Notes under the pieces: model-generated
What the model was told of the DNA's origin: nothing
Seen by the model: the letters and a program-made list of their open reading frames with translations, nothing else
Database searches by the model: none
Shown: positions 51,101 through 64,000 of the stretch, piece by piece
Layout of the letters: every line of letters begins with the position of its first letter
Numbering within the stretch: position 1 is the first letter of the stretch
Source of the DNA: Setaria digitata
Lineage: Eukaryota; Nematoda; Chromadorea; Rhabditida; Setariidae
Direction of reading: 5' to 3'
Assembly (NCBI GenBank): GCA_003640385.1
Contig: RCAB01000017.1
Location: 186,001 to 250,000, forward strand
DNA length: 64,000 nucleotides
Program-made: the position numbers and the translations under genes

Positions 51101-54100
51101 CGACATTTTGGTGGCAGATGCTCCAAAATAATGAAATTTATGGAGTTATTACTATCCTCAGACAGTGAAAAGTTGTAATGAGATCGCAATACAGGTAGTG
51201 CCTTCGTGTTCTTCAATTCGATTTGCACATTGCAACTGTAATAACCTGTTGCAGACAAAACATTTAAATTTTTAAAAAGCTTGAACACTCCTTCTGAAAC
51301 TTAGGACACATAAACAGAAATAAAATAGGAATATATTATTGATGAGCTAATCAGAAAACTTTGTGAATTTGCAGGCGACTAACAAATCTGCTCGAAAGTC
51401 TGCATTGCGCGAAAGTTGTCCAGTAGCGAAAATTTGTACCACTACAACTCCAGTTGTTCCGTTCCAACTTTCTTTGACAGACATTTCCCCTGTGCGACCA
51501 TTTATATCAATCAGGTCATTCGGAACCATACGGTACGAAATTTTCTTATGGTTATTTCCATTTAGATACATGGCTTCTACCTTCCCAATTATTGTACCTG
51601 AAATCGACTAACTCATTTACAGTGTTTGATTCCATAACTTACTTGATCATTTTATTATTGGTATTAATGATAATGATTATTATTATTGCTCTTTGATTAT
51701 TATTATCGTTATCAATAAATTATCATCATTTTTTATTACTATCATTTCTTATTACTATGCCATTTTTCATTATTATTATTCGTTAGTAATATTATTTTCA
51801 TTATTGTTATTGATTATTTGATCTTTAATAAGGAAATATTACCTTTCAAAGCAGATGCGCTAATTTTGAAACTTTGCTGCACTTCTGGGAAATGTAGTTC
51901 GGATTCGACATCTAGTTGCACGAAAATTTCAACTTGCAGAACTTCAGAATATGCTCCCCTTCGGAAACTTTCTGGAAGTGATCCTTGATGCATCGTATCT
52001 AAAGTTTCAGAATTGCTGGCCAGCACGCGAAGCAAATAGCTGCTAGCTGTTTCGTAGCGAAATTCAGAAGATACATATAACGTTCCAAACGTAGCGTTTA
52101 TAGCGAACGGTAATTCATCAGCAGGATCCGAAAGCAAGTGATAAACGATGAGAGCGTTTGATCCGGAATCCATGTCAACGGCAGAGAGATGCGCGATTAC
52201 GGTACCCACTGGTGAATTTGAGGATATCTAAAATGATCACTGAAAGCCATTCAGAAAGCACAAATCAAATGACGTCTTTTAAGACGTGAAACAGGACGGA
52301 TGCACGTGAAATGAGATGAAAATGCTCAAAGGTCTGAAGTACCGTATACTGCACATAATTATCCTCAAACACAGGTACGTTATCGTTTTCATCGACCACT
52401 TCAACAACGACTTCTGCAGTATCATTGAGCGAGGGAAAACCAGAATCCGTTGCTATTATCAAAAAATGGTAGTTACTAGATTCCTCGTAATCTACGTGTC
52501 CTGTCGTTATTACGGTTCCTAAAGGTTCCCGGCAAAATCTTTTATCAACAAATTATTAATACATAGAAATTTATTATAAGTTGTTTTCTAGTAAATAACC
52601 AAAGGAATAAAATGTAAAATAGACGTTGGAAACTGAATAACAGCTTGTTCAATTTCAAGAATTTGCACTATAGTGTAACATAACTTCAGAGAGTTCAGAA
52701 AAAAAAACCTGTCGTTGGATCAACTGCAAATGGCAAAGTGTCCATATCATAAATGATACGATACGTTATACGACCATTTAGACCATTATCAAGATCATTC
52801 GCTACGACTACACCAACTAATGTCTGAGAACGACAATTCTCTTGAATCGAAAATTCGTACCTAGAATAGCTTAGACAATATTAGTGTTCATTTAGATTCC
52901 GATCGATTTTAAAATTGCAATTAATCCATAAAAAAAAATCCGCTTATTCCACTTTTTTCACCGAAACGAATCATACATCTTATATATTTTTTACAATGAA
53001 CATGATGAATAGGTAATATAATACTGAAATAGTATTACATTACCTGGAAGCAGGTCGCGATCAGTTCATATAACCTCAATGTACACCCATTGGGAGATGG
53101 AATGAGAAGAAACTGACAGCAAATTTGATTTTAAAAAGTGCACAAATTCGTTGAAATGACTTGCAATGTTTTCGTAACTACCTTTTAAATGAGAACTGTG
53201 GTCGATAAGTGTTTGGTCCCGTAAATGCAATGGAAACAATAGCTTTGACAGGATTTCTCTCATTACTTGCTATAGCAGAGAGGACGACTCGATGTCCCGG
53301 TGAAACTTCAGTTAGCGCTACGTTTGTGAACAGATAACCATTCCGATCTGTCGTGAAACGGCTATCATTCACTACCATAACTGTCTGAAAATTTTTGAAA
53401 ATGAATGATCAGCCAAGAAAGCAATAGAATGTACAGTTGAGTAATTTAAAAGTGAAAATTTGAAGATCAGTGTAGAACTTGGAGTTGTGTGAAATATTCC
53501 TTGGACAAGACAGAATTAACTAACATCAGAAAACGGTAGACGGCCAATTGCTGTACCAGAATCAACACCGGGAAGCAGAGCAAACTCGTAATAAGGCACT
53601 GTTCCATTGGTTTCATTAAAATGGCTAATGTAGATGTAGACAGTGGCCTGAAATAACCCTCTCTTAGTTAATTATTTATTCATTCTAAATATCGGAATGA
53701 CTTACATTGCTGTTTTTTGGTGGAAATCCATAATCACTAGCAAAGGCATTACATTCCACGGTGTTATTCACAAATTCTTCCAAAGAAGCTGCTGAGAAAA
53801 TGTGCCCAGTGGATGGCTCAACCATGAACAAATCACTGTTACACTGTAAATCGTAACGCACTTGTCCATTTAATTCTGCATCTGCGTCAACTGCCAAAAT
53901 TTGTCCAATTTCGGCAAAAATTTTCTGTAATTTTTTAAAATTAAAATTTCATTTTTGGATTACTAGAGCAACATAATATATTTTGAACTAGTCAGTACAT
54001 TTACTTTTAACTCCGCATATTTTTGGCACGACAACTTTACAAGTTTGAAAGAAAAATTCCAACTTTTCAAAACTCACGGAATGAGCAGGAACTGAAAATT

Positions 54101-57100
54101 TGTAAAATAAGTCGCTGAATACGGGAGCATTATCGTTAATATCTTCTACTGCGATGGTTAATGATGTGCGCACTTCCCATAGACCATCCCAAGCTTTAAC
54201 TTTTACTGAATATTCACTTCTCTACAAATATTTCAAGCTCATTATGGAAGACTCACTTTACTGGATTTATACGCACATGGACCAGTGATTTTTATTTTAC
54301 TAAGCTTCTTTTTGCACGCTATTTGGAGAAGAAAAATATTTCATACGTACTTTTTCTCGATCAACTTCTTTCGCTAGGCTAATCCAACCAGTCTGTTGAT
54401 CAATTGAGAAACTGTCAGCACTGTTACCTTCCAAGCCATAAATAAGGCTACTGTTAACATCAGCATCATAACTTGTTACCTGTATAAGATTTTGATAATA
54501 ATCTAAAATTTCAACCAAACAAAATCGCAGGAAATAATATGAGTATTTTTTTTACCTGAATTATCGGCGTCCCCAAAAGACTATTTTCTTTAACTGTACC
54601 GTAAAATAAATTTGAAAAACGTGGTGAATTGTCGTTTTTATCTAACACTTCAACCTGGAACAAAAGTTAAGTTGATGAAATAGCCATATTTGTTTATTCG
54701 CTTATCACTTGTTAATCATTAACACTAAATTGATCAGTAGTATATCAAAATTACAAAAAGCGCAACCCACATCAAAGCCCTGAGAATTAAACAGAATTAA
54801 ATTATTTTGACTCAGTTTTGAAGATCCTGATGAATTGGGCAGAAAATCAATTGAAAAGTTTCATCTAAAACGGCCGACTATCGTAGAACTAATTATTCAA
54901 TGATTAACTTATCTAGCTGATCCAAAATTGTAAATTTTACTCATAAATTGTATTCATAAGCAATACCTTCACAAACACTGTCTCTGATAGTTGTGGATCA
55001 CCGTGATCCTTTGCAATAACATGTAAAAGATATTCCCTGGAGTGTTCAGCATCCAAACCAGAAATGGTGAAGATTTCCCCCGATTCTTCATTGATCTTGA
55101 AGTATTCCCATGTATTCGAATCATCCATAACAAAACTGTATGAAATTTTTCCGTTCAGACCAGAGTCAGAATCCTTGGCGGTGATTTTTGCTATCAGTTC
55201 ATTACTTTCACCATTTTCTGCTACCACCGCAGAATAGAAGGCCTGGAAAAACTTGTCTTTTTCCTCCTTTTATTCGAGACTACTTTTATAGTGAAATTTT
55301 TGCCTAATGATAATGCAATTTAAATGTGGCATTTCGGATGGCTTGTGACTGTCAGATCTTTTACAAAAGCTCAGATTTTCTAAATTTCAGTTAAAAGTTG
55401 AAGGTGAAACCTTTTCAAAATAAGGCTTATTATCATTAATATCCACAACATTCACAATAAAATTTGCATATGAAACCATTGGTTGGCTATGCTGATCGAC
55501 AGCAGCAATCCATAGTTCATATTGTCTTCGAAATTCATAATCTACTCGATCTCTTAAAATTTCAGTCTTTCAATAAATTGGTCAATCTTGATAAAATCTA
55601 AACACTGATTTATAGAGAGGATACTTAATAATCTCGATCATAAGTTCGTGGCTATGTTTGACAATGATAAACACCATTATCATGATGATAACATGAATTA
55701 CAACATGTACTATATAGCTTAAGGAGGGAAGAAATGAACTGTGAATTATTATCCTGAAAAGTTAAACTTATTTAGCAGTAACAAAAACTAGCTTAATTTA
55801 AAAAGGCAGTTTCAATCCAGTAGCTACCTATAACTTTTGAATAGTGCTTACGTAGTAAACAATTCTCCCGAATTAGGGTCGAGATGAAAATGATGAAGTG
55901 GATCACCACTAACAATAGAAAGTAATATTCCTCCACTGGATACGTTAAAAGATTGAACGATAAATTTTGTTATCAGAGTATTCGATTCGTGTTCTCTGAC
56001 CATGAAATCCTGTTGTAAACTTTTCTGAAAATTCTTCAAAAATCAAAAGCACTGAAGATGAGTTCCAATAATAAAATCTGCATAAAATTCACTAGTAAAT
56101 AGTAGAAAACGACCTCAAAAATGGGAAATCTCTTAGCTTCGGATACATAAAATCCCAATCCAACGGATGTCGTCAAGTTTCCACGATCGGAAACTATAGC
56201 GGTGACCGAATAATCTCGTTTGATCAGTTCTCGGGTGACAGTAATGACACCACTTTGGTTAATTTGGAAATATGACTCGTCTGGCCCACTAAGATTATAA
56301 TGTAGCACATCATTTTCATCGAGATCATACGCTGATAATATATATATTACATCATCTAAAATGAAGATGATCTCATGGAAGACAAACTGCCTTATGGATT
56401 TCTATGTTCTTACTTAATTAGATAGACTCTAATTGTGCTAATGCTACTATCTTCTTTTTCTAGAAATATCGCAGCCATTTTTTATTTTATATTATAAAGC
56501 AAATAATAGAATCAAAATCTCACTCATCAAATGAGCACTGAGATAAAAGCTATCTAAAATAATAATAATTCTGGTTGAAATCTCGGTGTTTTCTGTAATT
56601 TGCGACTTTTAGTACCAGAAACTTAATGTCGGACTTTTGTGGCTTGTTAGCAAAAGCATTCTACGACACCTTTTTTAAAAGTATTCGGAATGAAGACATC
56701 AAGCTGTTCATTCAGAATGATAGGTGTATTATCATTCTGATCCACCACTCGAATTCGTACCACTGTGGAACTTGAACGTGTCATAAAATTTCCATTATCA
56801 TGAGCTATTACTTCTAGGATCCAATCTGACTGGTATTCACGATCCAACATTTCTGACCTTTTGATACATCCTGTTTTCGAGTTGATAGAAAATGGAACCA
56901 TGTCTGCATCGGTAAGACTGTATCTATAATTCTGAGGTAAATCTGCAATCAAATTTACGTCCTTTTAACTGTTATAGCTTACCTTAATGAATTTCAGGGA
57001 TGTTTAGCTTCGACAATAAAAGAGAAGAAAACTGAAAAACTGCGGTAAATAAGAAAATGAAAGTGTTTGTATGACTTCTGAACAGTGGAAAACTATTCTT

Positions 57101-60100
57101 CCAATCATTCAGGTAGACGATTAATTCATTCTTCCATTTATTTCAGTGCTTTATCTTTATCTGTACACAGCACTTATTTACAAACCCCAACTCCAGTTTA
57201 GTTAGAAAAGCATTACACTGAAGTAATGAAAGGACCCTGAAAACAGCATGTGTTTCCTGACTGGAAGGGACTCTTACCTTATCATCGAGAATTCTCGGTC
57301 ATCTCTATCTAGTGCTTTTAAGCAGAGTAGCACTTCGTTACTCTTAACAGGCTCGTTCTCCGTCACTTCAGCGTAATACTGAGGCTGCTCAAAGATCGGT
57401 GCATTGTCGTTCACATCCAGCACTATTACGCTAACCGTACACGTTGAACTGGAACGTTTCGGAACACTTACGTCACTGACTTGCAGAACTAGTTCGTAGC
57501 GGCTCTGGGATTCACGATCCAGTGGTTCTGTGATCTGCAGATCACCTGTTTGTGGTGTTACCCGAAAGAGCGAGCTGTTGCCCTGTAATTAATTAACTGT
57601 CTTAAAATCCAAACAAATCTTTCTCCAACATTTGCCACCTTTCGTCTTTGCAACCCTTTTGTATTTCATTAAATCTGCTGGTAATTACATGTTAAGACAA
57701 GTAAAGAGATAACCTGCAAAAGGGAGTAAGAGAGCGTTCCGTTCAAATCCGAATCTGCCGGAACGGCCCTCAGTGTTCCAATAGTAACCGGATAAGTCGC
57801 CTGAATGTTTTCACCGACGTACAGTGTTCTATGAATACCGCCAAGAAATCGCGGAATTCTGGCGTTGATATTCAAAATTTCAATAAAAATGATGCTGAAA
57901 TGAAGGTCATTCTTTTGTTTTCAATCATTTCTTATTCATGGCCCTTATCAAATTATTGATTGATCTTTTTTTGTCTTGGTCAATTAATTGTTCAAGACGC
58001 ATTCTCCTTTTCTAAGCAACTAAAATTGTCGTGAAAATTGCTACTGAATCTATTGCCTTAGTCACTAATTATTTGACTGATAACACTTGATAGCTTTCAT
58101 TTGTTTCACTTCCGACCTTTTGTTTTTGCTCTTACTATAAAAGTCTAGTGACATTCATGTGAAGCTTAATGATTCAGATCCTAAAAGTTCACCATATCAA
58201 AGGGAGAGATAACTCTTAGAATCTTCCTGCAATAATGTAGCAGATAGACGAATAGTCCTAATGATAAATGATAATCAAACAGAAATCCATAGTGTTAAAA
58301 CTGATAACGAGGAAATTTTTGCTTCTGCTAAAATTTCACCTAATCTGTTTCTTAGCGTTATTCTTAAATCGCATCGAAATTGTCAATTTGTGATCTGATT
58401 TTTTAGCGTCATTTAAACGTTTCTTTGTTGTAATCGTCCCATTCGTAGGAGATATTCGAAAATAATTTTCTTCATTTCCCGATTCAATTTTAAATGATGC
58501 GTTTGTCACAGTACCCTTAATAAAAGAGAATGCCAGCTTCATAGTTAAAAGAATTAGTTAAAAAGCAAACTGTATTAGTAAATAATAAAAGAAAAGTTTG
58601 GGATGAGTTTAAAATTTTGAAATAATTTCAGTGATTCAGTAAGATTGCATGGGATTTACTAAAAGTGCTGCTTCTCACAAGAAAAATAACAACACAATCA
58701 TTTTTAGAAATGTCTAAATTCTTTTTAAACTTCATGAACATACAGAAATAAGCTGCGACACAATATGGCCAACTGGAGCATTTTCTGGAATTTTTGCATG
58801 GTAAAAGCTTTTCAACTTTGATAAATCCTGCTTAGAAGCCAGGATTTTTATAGTTACTGAAATGACTGTCGATAACCTCTCCGATATACCATAATCTTTT
58901 GCTTCAATCAATAAATTGTAATCCTTTTGTTCTTCATCATTAATTTGTTCACGTACCTAGAATGAACTAAATTTTAATTATTTTAGAATTTTAAAACTTT
59001 CAGTGAATTACAACCTTTAATTAATACAATAGCAACAATTAACATTGTTTTACTTTTCTATCGCTTAAATTCAACACCCTCTTTAACAATAATACAACTG
59101 CGATTAGAATTTTGATCCAAGTGGTTTTCTTTTTATAAGGGTAAATATTTTTTTATAAGGGTACTAACTAAAATTACAGGCTAATCAATGGTGAATCTGA
59201 GTTTTCTGACCGGGACGTTATTAGAGAGAAAGGTCACATGCCAAATGAAAGCAGTAAATCTATAATACCAGTAGATATCCAAGGACTGGATTTATGGTAA
59301 ATAAGCCTTCAGGATGTGACCACGGTAAAATTCGATACTGTAACTGGCCGTTGTGATCTAGGTCAGGATCCATAGCATGAGCTAGACCAATAACGGTGCC
59401 TGATGGTACTCCTTGGAAAATGAAGAAAGTAGATGGTGAAACGAACAAAGGTGCATTGTCATTTACATCCAGAACTATCACTTTTACTGTTGTTGTTCCT
59501 TTAAATGCTAAAATACCAAATTATCTTAAGTAACTGTTATAGCACAGGCTTTGGACAACTGATGGATTTAACTGTTAAAATCACTATTTTACTTCTTCAG
59601 CTACTAGCTAGATTTGATATTTCATGAATATTAAAATTTCATTTGCTTCCTTTTATACAACTAACGAAGCAACATTGGAAAATTTGGAACTGATGTTAAA
59701 GTTTATTTCCTTATAATTTACCTTATTTCAATGTTTTGTAGCGTACAATTATTAGTCATTGCAATTCGTATTCAAAACGGCAATTAAACGTAGTCCTACT
59801 ACTGCTGTTTTGGGCTGAATTAGCATGTAAAAATTTACTTTTTTCTGGTAATCTTTGATCATAAACGGTAATGTTTAGCTGATGGATGGGTATATGTTCT
59901 CGATCAAGAGGTGCTACGAGAAAAATACGTCCATCAGGTTTGATCCCAAACCAACTTTGTTCATTGCCGATTGTAGAAATTTCATAAACGAACTCATTTA
60001 CTAAAAAAAATTTTAAAGAATTAAATGAAACTTCAGGAAAGCTTGGTATCAGACTTAAAAGGTCTAGAACTCTTACTACAATAAGCGATATAGTTTTTTT

Positions 60101-61129
60101 TTTTTTTATCTAACAGATGTTTTAAAAAAGCTAATTCGTCAATTTCACGANCATCTAACAGATGTTTTAAAAAAAGCTAATCCGTCAATTTCACGAACCA
60201 GTATCTAAATCATCAATTTCAAGCTGAAGAAGCACTTGACCAACTGGAGCATCTTCATAAACTTTCACTTCGTAGCTACTGGAACTAAATTTTGGTTCAT
60301 TATCGTTCCTATCAATAATATACAGGAAAATATAACATTCCGCTGATGCATTTTGCTTTCCGTTAGATAATGCTTTGAACTGGTAGAGATTCCTCTGAAA
60401 ATGAAACTCTGACGGACAGGAGATAATCCATTCAAATTGATCCCTTTTGATTTTTGGATTGCTAAAATGGAATTTAAACTTTTTTTTACGCATGAAAAAT
60501 AATCTTATTTCAGCATAAAACTATATAAACAATATATACTTTTTCATAATCAAATGGTGCAGTAGCGGTTATAATTCCAGTGGCACTGTTAACCGATATG
60601 CCATCTGGATGTCCTCGAAGTGTGTAGTTTCTTGGATAATTATCACCTTCTAAGCTGTTCACTTTTAAAATCCCAACAAATGTGCCAGGTGGCGAATTTT
60701 CAGGAAGCATCAAATCAATTCGGTTCCGCGAACAGAATAATACATTATTATAAGATTGAGTGACAGAAATTAGTACAGTGATTATTTTGAATATCTCTTT
60801 GTAGCTATGATCTTCTAACCTGATATCCAGGTATGTTTCCGATACCTGTAATAGAAAGAATTTATTAGAGATACTATGCTCTTCAGGGCTAATCTTTTCG
60901 TAGTGGCACCTCCGTACACACTTACTTTCACTTCATTTTTTGTTCGAATAACTCCATTTTTATCAATCATAAAATTGTCATCTTCATCCAATAATTCAAA
61001 TTTCAATGTCCCATCATTAGCAATTCTTCCTACGATAGATCCCACTGGTAGTCCTTCTTTAATCGTGAATTCATAATACGATTCAAGGTTATCAATGCTC
61101 TTTTCTGTCACTGTTACTAGCAATTGAAC
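43320..61129 (-). CDS. Fat-like giant cadherin (5' end missing)
   Basis: Large single-pass adhesion receptor. Reading from 61129 down to 43320 on the minus strand gives about 18 cadherin repeats, a membrane-proximal unique region, four EGF-like modules interleaved with two laminin-G domains, one membrane span and a multi-exon cytoplasmic tail. This order is that of the Fat/Fat-like family. C. elegans CDH-3, described with about 19 cadherin repeats, is the nearest match in size; CDH-4 is larger. Classical HMR-1 is less likely because the tail shows no catenin-binding motif, and Dachsous-type CDH-1 is excluded by the EGF/LamG modules. The first exon I can place begins after an acceptor (ACATTTCAG) at 61130, mid-repeat, so at least one upstream exon with the signal peptide is missing from my model. 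It may lie in 61.1-64 kb or beyond the window. The stop is TAG at 43320-43322. Confidence 0.85.
45400..49345 (-). other. Membrane-proximal, EGF and laminin-G region of the cadherin
   Basis: From 49.2 to 48.9 kb an exon encodes a conserved-looking segment before the EGFs (RIFVTVSDRHLVPVNKDIA ... KECMYGAKC). EGF modules: 48.69-48.52 kb (CHNGATCQPQTG, CLCVTGYTGKFC); a calcium-binding type starting DIDECED and continuing in the exon near 48.23-48.14 kb (CGNGKCLNLFGSFIC); 47.90-47.82 kb (CQCDKGYSGRYC); and 46.64-46.54 kb (CKDGFDALDC). Laminin-G 1 runs from 47.82 to 46.65 kb and ends FKGCMRQIVINEFEI. Laminin-G 2 runs from about 46.48 to 45.43 kb and ends FNGCFRRFIVNNQAQNF. Exon borders here are only partly resolved. 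Confidence 0.75.
51645..51826. repeat. Degenerate ATT/TTA trinucleotide-rich tract
   Basis: About 180 bases built mainly of ATT, TTA and ATC triplets with frequent interruptions, inside an intron of the cadherin gene. It is a low-complexity sequence without coding potential on either strand. Confidence 0.8.
60108..60196. repeat. Near-identical direct repeat flanking a single N
   Basis: The sequence from ATCTAACAGATG to TTTCACGA at 60108-60150 is repeated at 60153-60196 with one base inserted in an A run and one T/C difference, and the only N of the window (60151) lies between them. This is the signature of two overlapping contig ends joined without merging. It lies in a cadherin intron, with the downstream copy abutting a donor at 60198. 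Confidence 0.85.
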
Positions 61130-64000
61130 CTGAAATGTCATTCATATAATCTCTGCTGAAGGAGGTTCAACCACAAAGAAATGTGCGGAAATTTTGAAAA
61201 TAACCATTGGATATTTGGGCATGTGAAAAGAAAATTTTGCTGATTGCATTACATTAATATTTCGAACTTCTCCGATACATAATTGTTTTTTTCTATCCGA
61301 TTGATAGAAGTTGAAATGAATGATGTCCCCTCAACATGATCATTCATTTTTGACACAGGAAATGTGTCTCATTGACATTGATTTGATTTCAAATAAAAAT
61401 TCATTCATTCATCATTCTCGGAGTCATAATTTGCATTCTAAACAGCTCGCTTCTCGCACCCTTGCTGTACCTTTCTGTTTGTTGATATTTCTGTGCCAAT
61501 AAAAACTATGACTACCAAACCAAATAAATGAATAACTTGTAATTGACTTTGCAATTTCAAACTAGATTTCAAAATTTGATAAAAGAAACAGACTTATTTA
61601 TAAGAAACATTTTTGAGATTTCATATTTGTATGTTGCAGAATAGGTGCAAATACCTTAACCACTCAAAACAGACATCCAGAAGACTCTGAGTAGGATAAG
61701 CAAAGATTAACAAAAAAGCAATTTTTTTTTTTCAGTGATATTTTTGATATTATTCTTAAAATTTGTCCACTAATACAACGAATGTTTGTTGAATTCAATT
61801 TCTTTTTTTTTTCACCGATTTACAATAACAATCGGTGGCAATAGTTGTATGTGTAGTGAAAATTACGCGTAATTATTCACAGTTCACTTACGGCCCATTA
61901 ATTGAATGCATCATTTCTTCTTTTCGCGAAAACTTTCCTCAACAGTATTTTATTGTGCCAAGCATGACGACAACAATGACAACCGATGCTATTCAATGCG
62001 ATTTTTAAACGTTAATTCATTTTTTTTTTTTTTTTCGTAACTTTGCAATAAACGATAGGATGCACATTTCAATCATTAAATTGGTTCATTTTTCCAGTTT
62101 TTATGGAATTTTAACTTGTTTAAATTTTGCATTTAATTTAAGATGATTGCGTAGAAGCTATTAGACTAATGAGAGATCCTGAAATGAACAAAAAAAAAAA
62201 AAGATGGGATCAATAAATTTTTTCGTGCAGAAAAGGCAGTTGTAATTGAGAGTAATCAAAACTATCTCGCTAAATTCTACTAACTATTTCCTTCTCAATA
62301 ATTAAGTGATTTATTTAATTTAAATCGCTCATTAAACAAACAAAGTTAATGAACAAATTATATTTTCCTCACAGACTACAATTTTATTGTTCAACAAACA
62401 ACAAATGATTCTTTTGCGGTGACCTCAGCAGCATAATTAGTCTTCCTTTTCTCTCTCGACCCCAACAACCACTCTTCATGCACCATCCCACATCTCTCTA
62501 ATTCCTGAACGGTAGCAGAAATAATTATAGAAGAAAAGATGCAGTGTTAAATTGCGGATAAGTGAAAAAAGAGATCTCTTGTTGAGCTAAAGAGTAGTTT
62601 GCTTATATAGTAGTAAAAAGAAAAGCAGCCTAAATAGTTTTTTTTTGAAATCCCAGACTTGGCTCCATTACTTCCTACTTTTTTTTTTTTTTTTTTTATT
62701 CAAAAAAACCTCGCTCTAACAATTTTTCAGTTTAGTTGGCTGTCTCATTCTGTCAAAAAGACAAAACTTTGAATAGAATTGACTTAAATTGAACCGAAGA
62801 AATTAGCTTTCAATTCGTAAATGACTTCTAATCCTTACAACTAACAGACTGAGTGTTAAATAAACACAATATGGGAAAGGAATTGCCTTAGGCTTTGTAA
62901 TATTTGATTTAAAAAATTTCTTCTTTCGATATTGGATTCTTTTATTTCTTGAACTCTTTCCTCACGAGACAATTAGGATGACGAGATTTTACAAAATTTC
63001 CCTGGAAATAAAGGATTCTACGTTTGACTCATACTCCATCTTTGCTTGCAAATTTTGCGGATAATATATCTGCATTAATACCAAATGAGGAACTGAGAAA
63101 GACAGCTGAATGAACTAACAACTACAATTATTTCGGTCGTGTCGCTTAGTCTTCCTGTACAAAAAAATGCAATTTCAGGTCATTTTTTTCAAATCCTCCT
63201 TCAATATCTACAAACTTATCAGCATTTAATTACTTGCAACTGTTACAGTGATTTTTTCCCGTTAATATCAACAATTTGGCTTTCCCTTTCTTCACTTCGT
63301 ATTTCGATATTGGCATAAATAAAAATGGTTTACTTCCAGTCCCCAATCTCTCTCTGTGTTACATATCCATGCATGTATTCCAAATTCTCATTGCCAAAGT
63401 GACGATAAACAAGCGGCTAGGCCATAAGTGGACAGGAAATGTGAAGGAGAGGTGCATTTGATTACTCTGTACAAAGGTCTCATTCACGTCCATACAACAA
63501 CTAGGTACTACAGGTGCTCATACTATTGTTCGACACATTGTTGAACTAAATGTGACGAACTCCTCGTAATTGGATGAAGAAAATCTGTGGAAAAGAGGGA
63601 AGACGGATTGTGACGACAGATGAAGTTTCCCCTTCCAAATCATTTGCAGGCAATCAACCATCTCCAAATCAATGTTCACGCTGAAGATTCGGTTGAAAGA
63701 AGTTTGTTAGGAAATTCATCTCTGAGCAGACTGTACGTTGAGAGATACGGTTTCTTCTATACGATAAATTAGACTGCTCTGAAGACAGAAAGAGAGAGGT
63801 ATGTCTGTGGACTATCCATAAAAGGTTTTTCGCACTGATCCTCACTCACAGTATTCGCACCTGTTCAGATAGGCTCTCGGCATCTTATAAATGAGCCTGA
63901 ATGATCGAAGTGGACAAATAAATCAAATGACAAAATCAACAAATTCTGCTTCATGACCGAGCAACAACTCAACATAAAACGGTCAGAAAGATGGGCTGAG
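61130..64000. other. Region upstream of first placed cadherin exon, no gene seen
   Basis: AT-rich with several poly-T tracts (61720-61733, 62018-62036, 62680-62698). It should contain, or be intron toward, the missing first cadherin exon(s), but I find no minus-strand signal peptide with a matching donor. A plus-strand exon-like frame at 63650-63772 and slightly higher GC after 63.4 kb may mark a neighbouring promoter or gene. Confidence 0.35.

Larger units (their letters stand above)
49885..61129 (-). other. Cadherin repeat array of the Fat-like cadherin
   Basis: About 18 extracellular cadherin repeats are split over some 30 exons. Canonical calcium-linker motifs: DRNDN (60.3 kb), DVNDN (59.46), DVNDN (57.41), DQNDN (56.74), DINDN (55.44), DKNDN (54.63), DINDN (54.13), DENDN (52.39), NVNDN (50.77) and DDQDDN (50.09). 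Repeat starts such as PENSPPGT (60.7 kb), GENIQATYPVTIGTL (57.8 kb) and ENSLLGTPIIQ (54.56 kb) fit the family. Several linkers lack the motif (around 58.78, 57.86, 56.12, 53.60, 53.20, 51.88 and 51.20 kb). Confidence 0.85.

Noticed and set aside
43320..61129. HMR-1 (classical) or Dachsous (CDH-1) identity for the cadherin
   Set aside because: The tail lacks catenin-binding sequence, which argues against HMR-1, and the EGF plus laminin-G modules argue against Dachsous.
61320..61502. 60-codon plus-strand ORF
   Set aside because: No homology or splice context; the Ser/His-rich composition is typical of chance frames.
1..64000. Search for spliced-leader RNA, 5S rRNA, CRISPR or transposon genes
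   Set aside because: I did not find the conserved nematode SL1 sequence, an rRNA segment, spaced direct repeats, or a transposase/reverse-transcriptase frame by eye.

Overview
The window is about 64 kb of AT-rich eukaryotic DNA with many short introns ending in TTTCAG-like acceptors, long homopolymer A/T tracts and compact genes. Gene content (a vps-18 orthologue, a DM-domain regulator, a histidine acid phosphatase, a transthyretin-like secreted protein, a Fat-like cadherin) and intron style point to a nematode. The base composition and gene flavour fit a spirurid, probably filarial, worm; this is inference and no species is claimed. A single N at 60151, flanked by a duplicated 40-odd bp, shows this is a draft assembly.

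Layout. 1-9.7 kb: long non-coding stretch with poly-A/T tracts and a TA microsatellite. 9.76-10.26 kb: unusually GC-rich island with a TCACGTGA E-box and a 59-codon small ORF. 10.88-18.16 kb (+): vps-18, 26 exons, about 997 aa. 18.68-22.57 kb (-): a DMRT-family transcription factor, seven exons, 322 aa, convergent with vps-18. 22.6-26.9 kb: intergenic. 26.92-28.80 kb (+): a tentative two-exon type II membrane protein. 30.03-33.96 kb (+): a membrane-anchored histidine acid phosphatase, 13 exons, about 474 aa. 35.54-36.55 kb (-): transthyretin-like secreted protein, four exons, 151 aa. 37.62-38.02 kb (-): tentative two-exon small gene. 38.38-42.74 kb (+): a zinc metallopeptidase of the YIL108W-like family, nine exons, about 506 aa. 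43.32-61.13 kb (-): a giant Fat-like cadherin (about 18 cadherin repeats, EGF and laminin-G modules, one membrane span and a cytoplasmic tail) whose 5' end I cannot find. 61.1-64 kb: non-coding as far as I can see.

The genes do not form a pathway or operon. vps-18 acts in late endosome/lysosome tethering, and the acid phosphatase may act in a similar endo-lysosomal or surface compartment. The cadherin and the transthyretin-like protein belong to cell surface and secreted biology, and the DMRT gene to transcriptional control.

Exon models were built by hand from reading-frame continuity, splice-phase matching and remembered family sequence; none is backed by RNA data. Three junctions need non-standard splice dinucleotides (two GC donors and one CG acceptor), and these are the most checkable oddities, together with an open intron in vps-18 that reads like half of a RING finger.
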